In this document: piece after piece, positions 23,001 to 32,431 of the stretch
Position numbering within the stretch: position 1 is the first letter of the stretch
How the letters are laid out: each line of letters begins with the position of its first letter
Source: Ditylenchus dipsaci
Taxonomy: Eukaryota; Nematoda; Chromadorea; Rhabditida; Anguinidae
Direction of reading: 5' to 3'
Length of the DNA: 64,000 nt
Assembly (NCBI GenBank): GCA_004194705.1
Contig: SADC01001352.1
Location: 372,001-436,000 of the forward strand
Notes under the pieces: generated by a model
Seen by the model: the letters and a program-made list of their open reading frames with translations, nothing else
Database searches by the model: none
What the model was told of the DNA's origin: nothing
Position numbers and translations under genes: made by a program

Positions 23001-24394
23001 TACCCAAATTTATGTCCCAGACCCCGGAAAATGTGCGCAAACTCTTCATTAGTCACAACTTCCGTACGCTGGCCTACCCCCAAGCCTAAGAGCTAAGCCT
23101 AAACTTGTTGTTTTGAAGGGTAGTTACAGCATTTTTAAAGGTGGGATTCTTGGGGGGGGGTATTCGCTACTAGCGCCGAAAATCTCTATAGTGTGACAAA
23201 AATGCACGTTTTTTATTGCGTGTATCTTTACACACTCTATAATCGGACAACCCTACTTTTGATTCTTCGAAGATGGAAAAGGTGCTTAAAAGTTTTAGAT
23301 ACCGTATAATATCTAATAATCCCCCCACCGCTCATTTTTTTGACTAGGAATTTTTTCGATCTTCGACATTTTTTGATTCACAATTTCCAAAATTTCAGGG
23401 GTTGAAAAGTAATCCCGCTGGGAATTAAAAGAAGTAATACGTAGTATAGTCATGACTAACTTAATAAGCTGAGCAACTAGCTTAGCAAATGCTATTTCAA
23501 GAAGTAATATGTATGTAATGTTTTTTAGCAAAAAATCTAAAAATTTGGTTTCTTTCACTGGTGGCTAGGTTATAAATATTAAAAATAAACAGGTGAAGTT
23601 ATAAAATCGGTGAACATCTAAAACTGTTTGAGAAAGGTATTTTAATTATTCTTTTCGAACGGCAAAACGTGTATGCACCAATATGCCATCTTTTCCAACT
23701 TATGTTTTTGTCTACTTAAAAATTTTGTCAGTATGTGATCTTTATGGGTTACATCATGGGAAACAATAGTATGTGTCGAATAGGTTTGGTCCCACCATTC
23801 ATGACCATTTAAACCCCCTCTTTACACCCTCACACATAACAAAGATTCCTCGCTTTACCACCTCCTAAATCTCCACCCTCAATCCCTAGACAGAAGTAGG
23901 AGAAAGGCACAATAGCAACAGAAGGAGGTGGAATGTGTAAAACTTGTTGGTGAACAACTCCTGTGTTCCACCCCTCACAAGTCATACTAGAGATGAGTAA
24001 ATAAACCAAATAGGCTTAGCCACCACCCTCAATCAAATGAATGGCTATGGATTGAGGATAGGGGTGGCTGAGTCAACTTCATTGTAGAGGTTTTCAAATT
24101 CAAACAAATTTTAAAGTCATGTTGTTTGCTATTCCCATTTTGTTTTTCAATTTTTGTTACTGTGAAATATTATGTTTTCGCATACATTTTCAAAATTTTC
24201 GAAAATGAGTTATTTTTTGTAAAATACAGTAGACTTTCACTTTCTTTTGTCCACTCCTCGAATTTGTACGCAACTGAGTCCGGTAAGTTTCGGTAATCCT
24301 GGCATAGAGAAACCGACTCATCCTAAGCTGTTTCCTCGGCTAGATCTTTTTGTGTCAGTTTATGACGAAACGACTGTATTGAATGTAGATTGTA
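20066..24394. other. 4.3-kb intergenic region with repeats, no gene recognised
   Basis: Between MICU and NCLX I see no convincing exon. Open stretches such as 22423-22632 lack splice context and homology. Repeats: a CTCTAATAAACGGGCC fold-back near 21240-21480; a palindrome 21490-21890 with GAATCCGTTGAGATTT and its inverse, related to 4100-4570; a TTAACGCGGGAAGGGCTT element 22715-22900; a G-run bounded element 22930-23175 like the one at 2630-2870; and a CCTC-rich tract 23810-24060. Confidence 0.6.
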
Positions 24395-24664
24395 ATGATG
24401 TATTCATATAGAAATATACCAAACATTCTGACATGCATATATCCAGAAGAAATGGTGGTGGCTGGAATTGAAGCAGCTCTTTTGGATTACCAGGCCAATG
24501 TGCTGCCGTTACACTATGCCTCTACCTTTTGGATTAAGACGAAGGAGACACAACAAATTTCAACATACGAGTTGGCGAAAAAAAAAACAAAGAGCTACGG
24601 AACGAAATTAAGGGGCGGGCGCAATACAGAGAGACTCTACTATATTAGTCTGAAATGCTGCTAA
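24395..24664 (+). other. Unidentified 89-codon open frame
   Basis: The frame has protein-like composition (EEMVVAGIEAALLDYQANVL, then ASTFWIKTKETQQ) and stands out from the surrounding AT-rich repeats. No family is recognised. It could be a transposase fragment or an unrecognised exon. It does not join in phase with NCLX exons by any splice pair I can see. Confidence 0.35.
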
Positions 24665-24665
24665 A

Positions 24666-24905
24666 TTGTGTTAAAGAGCCATTGCCGTCTACGACAACGA
24701 TTGTCCCCCGCCAATTCAAAAAAATTTCCCAATCATTGAACTTCTGTACGAATTTCCAACTTAGTTTCTAACAAAACTATACCTAAAATTAAATTCTAGG
24801 TCTTGTTTTGTTAGAAACCAAGTTGAAAAATGAGTACAGAAGTTCAATGATTATGAAAAACATTTTGAATTGGCGGGGGACAATCCAGAACGCACGACCA
24901 TGGTC
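24666..24905. repeat. TTCTAACAAAAC fold-back family copy
   Basis: Inverted arms with TTAGTTTCTAACAAAACTAT and TTGTTTTGTTAGAAACCAAG, and outer CCCCCGCCAATTCAAAA / TTTTGAATTGGCGGGGG. Flanks read TAAAGAGCCATTGCCGTC and GACCATGGTC, the family's outer CCATG/CATGG boundary. Confidence 0.85.
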
Positions 24906-25242
24906 TTTTTTAAAGTACTAAAATACCGCTTATTGTAGGCAAAGTATTCCAAATTCTATTTAACTAGCTGAGCAAATGCTATTTCAAGAAGTATTAAACA
25001 CACCAAAGGTCGAATTGACGTGATTATTGCTATATAAATGTCTGAACAAGTGTGCAATCCATCCTCCTATTAGAAAACAATTTTTCAGTAAGCTATCATA
25101 CCCAACATTTTTTGTACTGTAGTGAAAAATGTTTATTTCCAGCTGTGTGTCAATATGTACAAAGAAATTCCGATTTGTGTGAGGGTGGTGGGTAAGTTCA
25201 ATTTTCATTTCCAAACATGCATGACCAAACTTGCTGTTTTAG

Positions 25243-28200
25243 CTATATTCTGTGGTCTGAGCTGAAAGTATGCGCAGATTCACCATTTTTGGAGCTTGTA
25301 GTGGTAATCTTGTCACTGGTGTTTTTCATCTACTTATTTGTGCTGTTGTCAACAACTGCGGATGACTTCTTTTGTGCTAACATTGCTTGTATTATCGACC
25401 ATCACCAAATCAGTCAAAATATTGCGGGAATCACAATCATGGCTTTTGGAAACGGATCATCAGATATATTCAGCTCTATAGCCTCGGTGATCAGTGTAAA
25501 AAACCCGCAAGCAGGGCTTGCTATCAGTGAATTATTAGGTAAATACCATATTTACTCTAATAGCTCAACCCCTGAATTCAAAAAAACGGATTGTGGCATT
25601 GTGTTTTGACCACTCTTTGAAAAATTCTCCCAGGCAAGTTCTTCCTCAATTTCTAGCTTTTCTCATTGGCTAAAAAAATGAGGGGTTGCTTGCCTGAGAG
25701 CAGTTCAAAAGCTGGGTCAAAAACACAATGCCAAGAACATGATTTTGAATCGAGGGAGAAGCTATTGAAGTAAATACAGTAGATGGGATATATTAAAGAA
25801 ATCGGGCCTATTTTTCGCCTTGGTCCCTTTGTTGATATTTAGCTTAAAGCTTAGAGAAGGGTAGGCCAGCGTATGTTAGGACGAACTCAAACCTGTTTTT
25901 TTTACCTTTTTTTTAAATCCAGAAACCCTTTTGAGTCCTTACATACACTGGCCCACCCTTGCCTAAGCATTAAGCCGAAAAAACACACTAAAAATCAAAA
26001 GGGGGTCCAAGGCGAAATATGGCCCGATTCTTAATAGGGCCAGTAGATGTTATTTTGGTGCTTTTTACATACATTAATTAAAAATTTAGGCGGCGGAATA
26101 TTTATTACGACAATTGTTATCTCAGCCATTATTTTGTCAACGCCATTTAATGTTGAGGAGGCCGGTTATTCGAGACGTCCTGTTTTATTTATTGGCATTG
26201 AGCATGCTGGTTTTCGTAGTGCTATACGATAATGAAATTCATGTGTGGCAGCCTTGCAGTATTATTTTTTTAACTAAGTTTTTCAATAAAAATAGTTTTG
26301 GTTTACTTTAGTGTTTCTTCTGCTTTATATAATCTACGCATTCACAGTTATCTCTGGCAATTTGGTTCGTCAGCGACTTAGAAAAAATAAACGAAAATCA
26401 AGACTTTTGACAAAGGCTATTTTCAAAGTTTCAGGTAAGCTTTTTGAAAAATTCTGCTATAATTAAGAATTTTTTTTAGGTATTCTGCCGAAAAAACCGA
26501 AATCAGGTGGAGCAAAGGTTGCTCCAATTGCTTCCATAGCAGAGTTTGTTGTAGTCGATAAAAACCAACTTGCAGTGAATGGATTGCAAGGTTTACGAGA
26601 AACACAAATCAGGAGAGAAGATAGTTTAGACCACTTCAAAAAATGTTTTATAGTAACTCCAGCATCATTGGTAATTTTTAATTTTGGCTAAAAATAGTAT
26701 TTTAAAATAATATTTAGGATCTGGGCGGCAAATTAGCTGAAAGTACCACAGCAGTTCCAGCATCGAACGGCACTTTAGTCATTCCAATAAATGAAAAAGA
26801 CAAGCAAAGGCAAGGAGAAGATGATGAATACACCTCTGCTAATGACTATCTGGAAGCTGGCAAATTTTTTGTTAAAGAAGAGCTTGACAATGAAGGTTGA
26901 TTTCTATTTTTTTCTTTATAGAAAAACTTTTCATATTGCTTTTTAGACGAAGAACAAGATTCAGTAACCACTTCCTCGTCTCTTATTGTATTGGGTGAAA
27001 ACAAGGAAAAAGTTATTGTGGCAGCAGCTTCTGAAATCAAGCGAGAAATGGCAGCTTCATCTAGTTGTAAGCCTGGCCCTATGTTGTTCAAATCGTATAA
27101 TACATGGTTTTTCTTTTATAGGCTCTTCTACATCCGAATGTTATGGTCAACACTCCAAAAAGAGGATATTAAGAAATTTGGAAAGCATATGTCACCGTTA
27201 GATGTTGAAGAATTCCACCAGGCTCGCGGTTTTTAAAATCTACCATCTTTTTAAGGTGGTTCTTAAATAGTGAACAACAACTATATTTTTCTTGCAGATT
27301 CCTTGCATGATTTTCCTTAAATATCTGTGCCTTTGGCAACGGTTCCTTGGTACAAGCCTGTAAGTCTTATAATTTTTACTTAAATGTAGTCGTTTAGTTT
27401 TAAATAATATTTGTGTTTTAAGTTAGTCGTGGTGCACACCTTCGTTGCTCCATTAGTGCTTTGTGCAGCCTTCAAAAGTAATTTTGACTGAAACTTTATG
27501 AAATTAGGTTTTAGTTTCTAAACTTTTATTTAGTTCTCCGTGTGCCACTAATACCAAATGGTCCAATTTACACTTCTTCTTGGTATTAGCTCTAGTAATC
27601 TCTATCACTTTGTCACTTCTTGTCATTCTCTTTACTAAATCAAATAAGGAGCCCAAATACTACAAGGTTGCTTTTTTCATTTATTTTTTTTCTCTCAAAA
27701 TTTTGAATTCAGTATCTAACAGTTTACGGAAATCGGTGAAAATAGGACTGATTACTGATTGAGTAAAATTTTTAAAATTTGATTTGTGAAGCTAAAAACA
27801 TTTTTTTCAAAAAGCATTGATTAGATATTATAAATATATTTATTAAAATTAACTCTCAGTTTTTAACCTTTTTAGAACCCAAAATATTAAAAAGTCTTTT
27901 TGAATTTTACATCAAAATTTTCGGGCTCTAAATTTAGGAAGCATAAAGATTGTGGAATTAAAAAGGCTTACAATAGATTTCATCTGCAAAATGTATTTTT
28001 GTTTGAAAAAATAAATAAAGACCATGGCGTAAATGAAAACATTGAAATGGCATCCTTTTCAGCAATTAGCGTCCTATGCCGGTTTTGTAATGTCTATCGC
28101 GTGGATTTATGGCACTGCTTCTGAAATAGTTAATGTTGTGTTAATGTTTGGCAATCTTTTTGGTATTTCATATCAGGTTTTTACCAAACTTTATCATTTT

Positions 28201-28584
28201 AGTTAACATAAATATATTTTTCTAGATTCTTGGTTTGACCGCAGTGTCTTGGTGCAACTCAGTAGGTGATATGATAGCAGATGTTTCAGTGGCTCGTCAA
28301 GGCTTTCCGAGAATGGCATTTTCAGCTGCAATTGGTGGCCCGCTTTTAATTTGTTGGTTGGATTCGGGTCCACCATGTTAATAGCAAAGCTGCAAGGCAA
28401 AACAGTAGGAGTGAAGTTAGATGGTGTCAAGACCACAATGTTCATTACTCTAGCAGTCAGTTTGATCTCAACTTTGTTTTTGTTGTTTATCCAAAGGTTT
28501 CAACTAAGGAGACCACACGGTGTGTATTTAATTGTGTTGTATGTTGTATTTTGGTATTTGCTTTACTGGTCAATCAAAAGGTGA
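25243..28584 (+). CDS. SLC8B1: NCLX-type mitochondrial Na+/Ca2+ exchanger (5' end missing)
   Basis: A cation exchanger of the inner mitochondrial membrane that extrudes matrix calcium for sodium. Exons: 25243-25538, 26090-26258, 26312-26434, 26480-26670, 26718-26895, 26947-about 27228, 27298-27359, 27423-27477, 27534-27666, 28063-28176, 28226-28584. The first alpha repeat reads NIAGITIMAFGNGSSDIFSS (family: GVTFLAFGNGAPDIFSA). The second reads ILGLTAVSWCNSVGDMIADV then SVARQGFPRMAFSAAIGGPL, with the paired N-x-x-x-D ion-site residues. Between them lie hydrophobic helices and a lysine/glutamate-rich regulatory loop (26480-27228). The IWIYG..SEIVNV block is also typical. Frame breaks fall at about 26152-26160, 27319-27321, 27580-27595 and 28345-28349; the last needs one more T to restore the conserved GGPLFNLL. 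The N-terminal exon is not recognised. Confidence 0.9.
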
Positions 28585-28974
28585 TTTAAACGTGTAATAA
28601 AGATATAGCTTAATAACATCGTTTTTCTGCTCAGCAGTTTATTTAAACGTTTTTTCGCATGCTTTGACTCATCTAATTGGCACAAGGGCTGTAGAATTCT
28701 GTAGAATTTTTCAAAAACTTTTTCGAAAGTTTATGAAAACTTATGAGAATCTTCCGAAAAAACCCACGAAATTCTTTTACTTGTTTTGACATTTCTTGAT
28801 GAAATATATCGCCATCACTATTCCTTGAACAAGGTGAATCATAAAAGAAAATCGATGACAGTGATTATGCTACCTAGGAGCTACCTAAGGTTGAGAAAAT
28901 GTAGAAAAATATCTATGAACTCACTGTTTTACAAAAAAACAGCAAAGGAAGTTCTAAAAATTAGAACTAAAATT
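28585..28974. other. Downstream of NCLX, nothing recognised
   Basis: An AATAAA-like TAATAAAG lies at about 28597, just after the NCLX stop, and probably serves as the poly(A) signal. The rest is AT-rich with no exon. Confidence 0.5.
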
Positions 28975-29689
28975 TTTCAAAAGCCCTCCCCAGACTCCCG
29001 CGAGACACGAGACACTTCTTGCGAGACAAAAAATGTGCCTCGCGAGACAAAGTCACGTAACATGTCTCGCGTAACACGGTGTTTTTTTCTCGTGAGACAG
29101 TCTCGCAAGACAGATGGACCCGCGAGACAAAAAATTCAAACAGCAGGGGAACCAAGGCAGATTTTGAAGTTTTTTCGAAATTTTTAGATTGTGACCGAAC
29201 CACTCCAAGCCATCCCAAACCATCCGAAACTACTTTCAAACCGCCCTAAACACCCCTAAACCAATAACAAACTTTAAAAAAGAAATTTCTTAAAAATAAA
29301 AAATAACCCATTTTTCCAACTTAAAATTGTGTGGGCAATTAGGATTGTTAGAACCAAAATCAATATTTCACCACGCCAACCCAAAACGTGCAGTGGGTAC
29401 CTCCCGACCAGGTGGATATCCCCCTGGATGGCGTAAAAATAAAAAAATCAGTTTAAGTAAAAAATCCGTTTTTCCAGACTAAAAAATTTGTGGGAATCGG
29501 GTTTGTGGAGACCAAAAGTACGATTCACTTACCCAACCCCAACCTGGGGTGGCTACCTCTAGGACAGGTTAATATCCAGGTACCGCAGAGTAGGGTACAT
29601 TCACCCAAATGACCTGAAAAGTCAAATGCTTGTCTTTTTATATCTAAAATTATGATAAAAAAGGTATGCACCCAGGTGGATTCAAAGTA

Positions 29690-29925
29690 GCATCTTCTAA
29701 ATCACCCTTAAGCTACGTTCACATACTGCGACTCCTATGTGGACACGAAAGTCGGAGGCGCAGGTGTTCACATACTGTGACTCCGCCTCCAACTCCGCCT
29801 CCGACTACCTATGTGAACACTCGTGTTCACGTGCCTCCTCCGCCTCCGACTCCGACTCTTGTGTGTTTACATACAGTACTCGGAGTCGAAGGCGCGCCTC
29901 CGACTACTCAATTATTGCATATCAA
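29690..29925. repeat. Inverted/tandem tract of GTTCACATACTGCGACTCC type
   Basis: Repeated GTTCACATACTG/TATGTGAACAC and GACTCCGCCTCCGAC motifs in both orientations over about 235 bp, inside the larger TCTCGCGAGA element. It looks like a nested MITE with internal duplications. Confidence 0.75.
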
Positions 29926-30094
29926 ACATGTTTGATTTTTTTTTCTATTTTTTCGCATAATTTAGCCTAATGCTTTCTCACGGACGTATTCGGAGTTTGC
30001 ACCCTTGTGTATTTTACCACTGTTAAACCATCTTCAGCATGCTCGAAATAGTGCAGAAAATTGTTTTCAAGCGAACGACCATTTGTTTGGTCAC

Positions 30095-30165
30095 TCCTGA
30101 TAGTTTAGAGCGATTCTAATGGGTGATTTAGAGGTTGCTGGTTCGAATCCACCTGGGCGGATACT
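30095..30165 (+). other. tRNA-like B box (possible SINE remnant)
   Basis: GGTTCGAATCCACCTGGGCGG at 30139 is a perfect pol III B-box/T-arm sequence (GGTTCGAATCC). The upstream TAGTTTAGAGCGATTCTAA is a weak A-box candidate. I cannot draw a full cloverleaf, so this is a tRNA-derived relic at most. Confidence 0.4.
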
Positions 30166-30852
30166 GGGTCAGTTGAAAAAGGGTCAGTTGATAGCTTATC
30201 AGAAACTAGAGATTCAGGCTACATGATGATCAAAAGAAAAAAATTATGACATAAGAACACCGAGAAATACTCATTTTGCGATTTGGCGGGGTAAATGAAT
30301 AATTTGGCGGGGTAACAATTTAGCCGTTTTGGGTTGATTTGTGTATCTGGAAAATTCGAAAGCAGTTTGTCGCCGGTCAAATTTGACAATTTCTAGGCCT
30401 TAGTGTGGAAATAGCTGCATTGCGACTATTTCGAGTGAAAACAAAGTGATTATATTGAAAACCTACACGAAAAAGGCAAGAATGATACAGAAAGAATTGT
30501 AAGACGACCAACATCTCACAACAACCAAAAAAGCAACTGATTGAGCACTTAAGCAAAAAAGAAAATTCTCGCGAGTCCATCTGTCTCGCGAGACAAGGCA
30601 ACTACGTCTCGCGAGACACCGACATGTCTCGCGAGACATTATGTTATGTGGCTCTGTCTCGCGAGACAAAAAAGTGTCTCGCGAGACTCTCGAGTAATTT
30701 TGTCTCGCGGGAGTCTGGGGAGGGCTAAAAAAATGGTAGAGTTTTTTTTTGTTGGTTCATCCGGCATTTGCAAGATTTTTGTCTCAAATTATTGTTTTCG
30801 ACGTTGGAACTGCTATTGGTATCTTAGTTTGATTGTGTCTATTTTGTAGATA

Positions 30853-30941
30853 CAGTCGACCCTCGATTTAACGGCACCCTCGATTTAACGGCACCCCTAG
30901 GGACCGGGTCCGGGTGCCGTTAAATCGAGGGTTTACTGTAC
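30853..30941. mobile_element. 89-bp palindromic MITE
   Basis: TACAGTCGACCCTCGATTTA pairs with TAAATCGAGGGTTTACTGTA, with CGGCACC repeats inside and TA at both ends. It belongs to the ACAGTCGA-end family (compare 46624 and 61170), and a TA target suggests a Tc1/mariner-type mobiliser. Confidence 0.85.
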
Positions 30942-30954
30942 TCTTACGATTGAT

Positions 30955-31476
30955 ATGTCGGTTACGGAAAACTTCTTTGCGTTGGAGATACGTTTAGAAG
31001 CCTTTACGACTGTTTTCTTCAGCCTGCTGAAGGATATGGCTAAGTTAGAATGTGCCCTCAATAACACCGAAATAATTTCAGTAACAACAATTATTTGAAT
31101 GGGTATTTGGGCTCATGAAGGCTAGGGACATTTTCCCAAACGACATTTTTTAAAACGACATTTTTCCAAGACGACATTTTTTCCAAACGATATTTTTCCA
31201 AAAGGCACTTTTCCAAAATGACACTTTTCTAAACGACGTTTTTTCAAAACGAAATATTTGCAAGGGTCTAAGATAGCCAAATTGATAGCTTTTGGTGGAT
31301 TGATTCACGTTTCTGGTCTGGTCGAGACAAGCACTGCTGCTTAGAAGCGAAAGATCGAGGGAATCAAAGAGGCTTCGGCAGCGTTCAATGCGGAGGAGAT
31401 GGGCAACAGCATGGCCCGAATGGCAAACGCAACCGACGGGATCAATTTAGAAGATGTGAACATTGATGGAGTCTGA
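30955..31476 (+). CDS. Unidentified gene, two candidate exons
   Basis: Candidate exon 30955-31043 starts MSVTENFFALEIRLEAFTTV and ends at a GTTAGA donor. Candidate terminal exon 31345-31476 follows a TGCTTAG acceptor, contains EASAAFNAEEMGNSMARMAN and ends NIDGV before a TGA; AATAAA at about 31530 could be its poly(A) signal. Composition and splice signals look genuine, but the two do not join in phase, so a middle exon is missing or one call is wrong. An in-frame TAG at 31342 rules out extending the last exon upstream. I do not recognise the family. The region between them holds one arm of a repeat array. Confidence 0.45.
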
Positions 31477-31955
31477 AATGGTTTTGTCTGAAGTGGAGTA
31501 TTATTATTGTTCTCGGTTTTTTTTTTAATAAAGCATGATTGGTGGACAAAATTGGGGTTTATTTGTGTCCGTTAGATGTCTGTCTGGTTGTATGGGTATA
31601 GAATAACGAGGTTCTGTAAAAAAACTTAAAAAATGCCGGTAAAAACAAAATGGGTTTTAGACAGAGGTAAACTTTAGCGGTTTTGCTCTTTGCCAGAGAA
31701 TATGCATGGAAAAAATGTATAGGGTTTTTTGTATAATGCTAAATTTTAACAGGATTTGATAACTGCTATTTCGAGAACTGTCGTTTTCAAGAATTGTCGG
31801 AACAATGGAAAAGTGTCGTTTTGAAAAAGTGTCGTTTGGAAAAATGTATTCTGGAAAAAGGTCGTTTGGAAAAAATTCGTTTGGAAAAATATCGTTTGGA
31901 AAATTGTCGTTTTGAAAAAAACTACATTTGAAAAGTGTCGTTTTTGAAAAATGTC
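31124..31955. repeat. Inverted pair of CGACATTTTTCCAAA arrays
   Basis: Left array 31124-31262: about eight copies of a 16-18 bp unit near ACGACATTTTTCCAAA. Right array 31785-31955: about ten copies of the inverse, TTTGGAAAAATGTCGTTT type. The arrays face each other across about 520 bp holding a candidate coding exon and poly(A) signal. No longer terminal repeats are seen. Confidence 0.85.
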
Positions 31956-32431
31956 CCCTAGTCCTCATGAATTGTCATTGATGAATGAATTTAGCGCGTG
32001 TGTATAAATTCTGCGAAAAGCTTTACTTCAAAACTAGTAACGCGGATACTTTCGGTGTAATTTTTCCAGCGAGCCCTTTACATGCCTTCAGTTTAATACT
32101 AGAGCATATTTAAATTTCAAACAATTGCAAAATAGTTTTGTCCTGCAAGGAAGCTCTTTTGCTGAATGGACATAGAGAGGCTTGCAAGAAAGGAAATAAT
32201 CTGTCTATTCTCCTGGCACATTCTGAAGAGGGCAACAACCAAAAAGGTGCGGAATGAAATATGTTGTTAGGGCTTTGGTTGAGTAATTTGGGCTGCATTG
32301 TTGTATAGTGAATAAATATACACTTTTTATTACCCCTTTATTTTGTTTATTTATTTTAATTAATTCACAATAAAATAATAAATATGCTTGCTCTTATTTT
32401 TAAAGTAATCATTTTCAAACTACTAGTTTAG
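31956..32431. other. Promoter region of calnexin
   Basis: AT-rich, no exon recognised. The last bases, ACTACTAGTTTAG, form a 3' splice-site-like sequence directly abutting the calnexin ATG. Confidence 0.4.

Larger units (their letters stand above)
28975..30730. mobile_element. 1.75-kb element with arrays of TCTCGCGAGA palindromes at both ends
   Basis: The left end AGCCCTCCCCAGACTCCCGC is inverted at the right end, GCGGGAGTCTGGGGAGGGCT (about 30708-30727). Subterminal zones 28995-29130 and 30570-30705 each hold several copies of TGTCTCGCGAGACA or half sites. The interior has no recognisable transposase. Terminal inverted repeats with clustered subterminal palindromes are typical of non-autonomous DNA transposons. 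Confidence 0.8.

Noticed and set aside
30095..30165. Possible intact tRNA gene
   Set aside because: Only the T arm/B box is convincing; acceptor, D and anticodon stems cannot be drawn.
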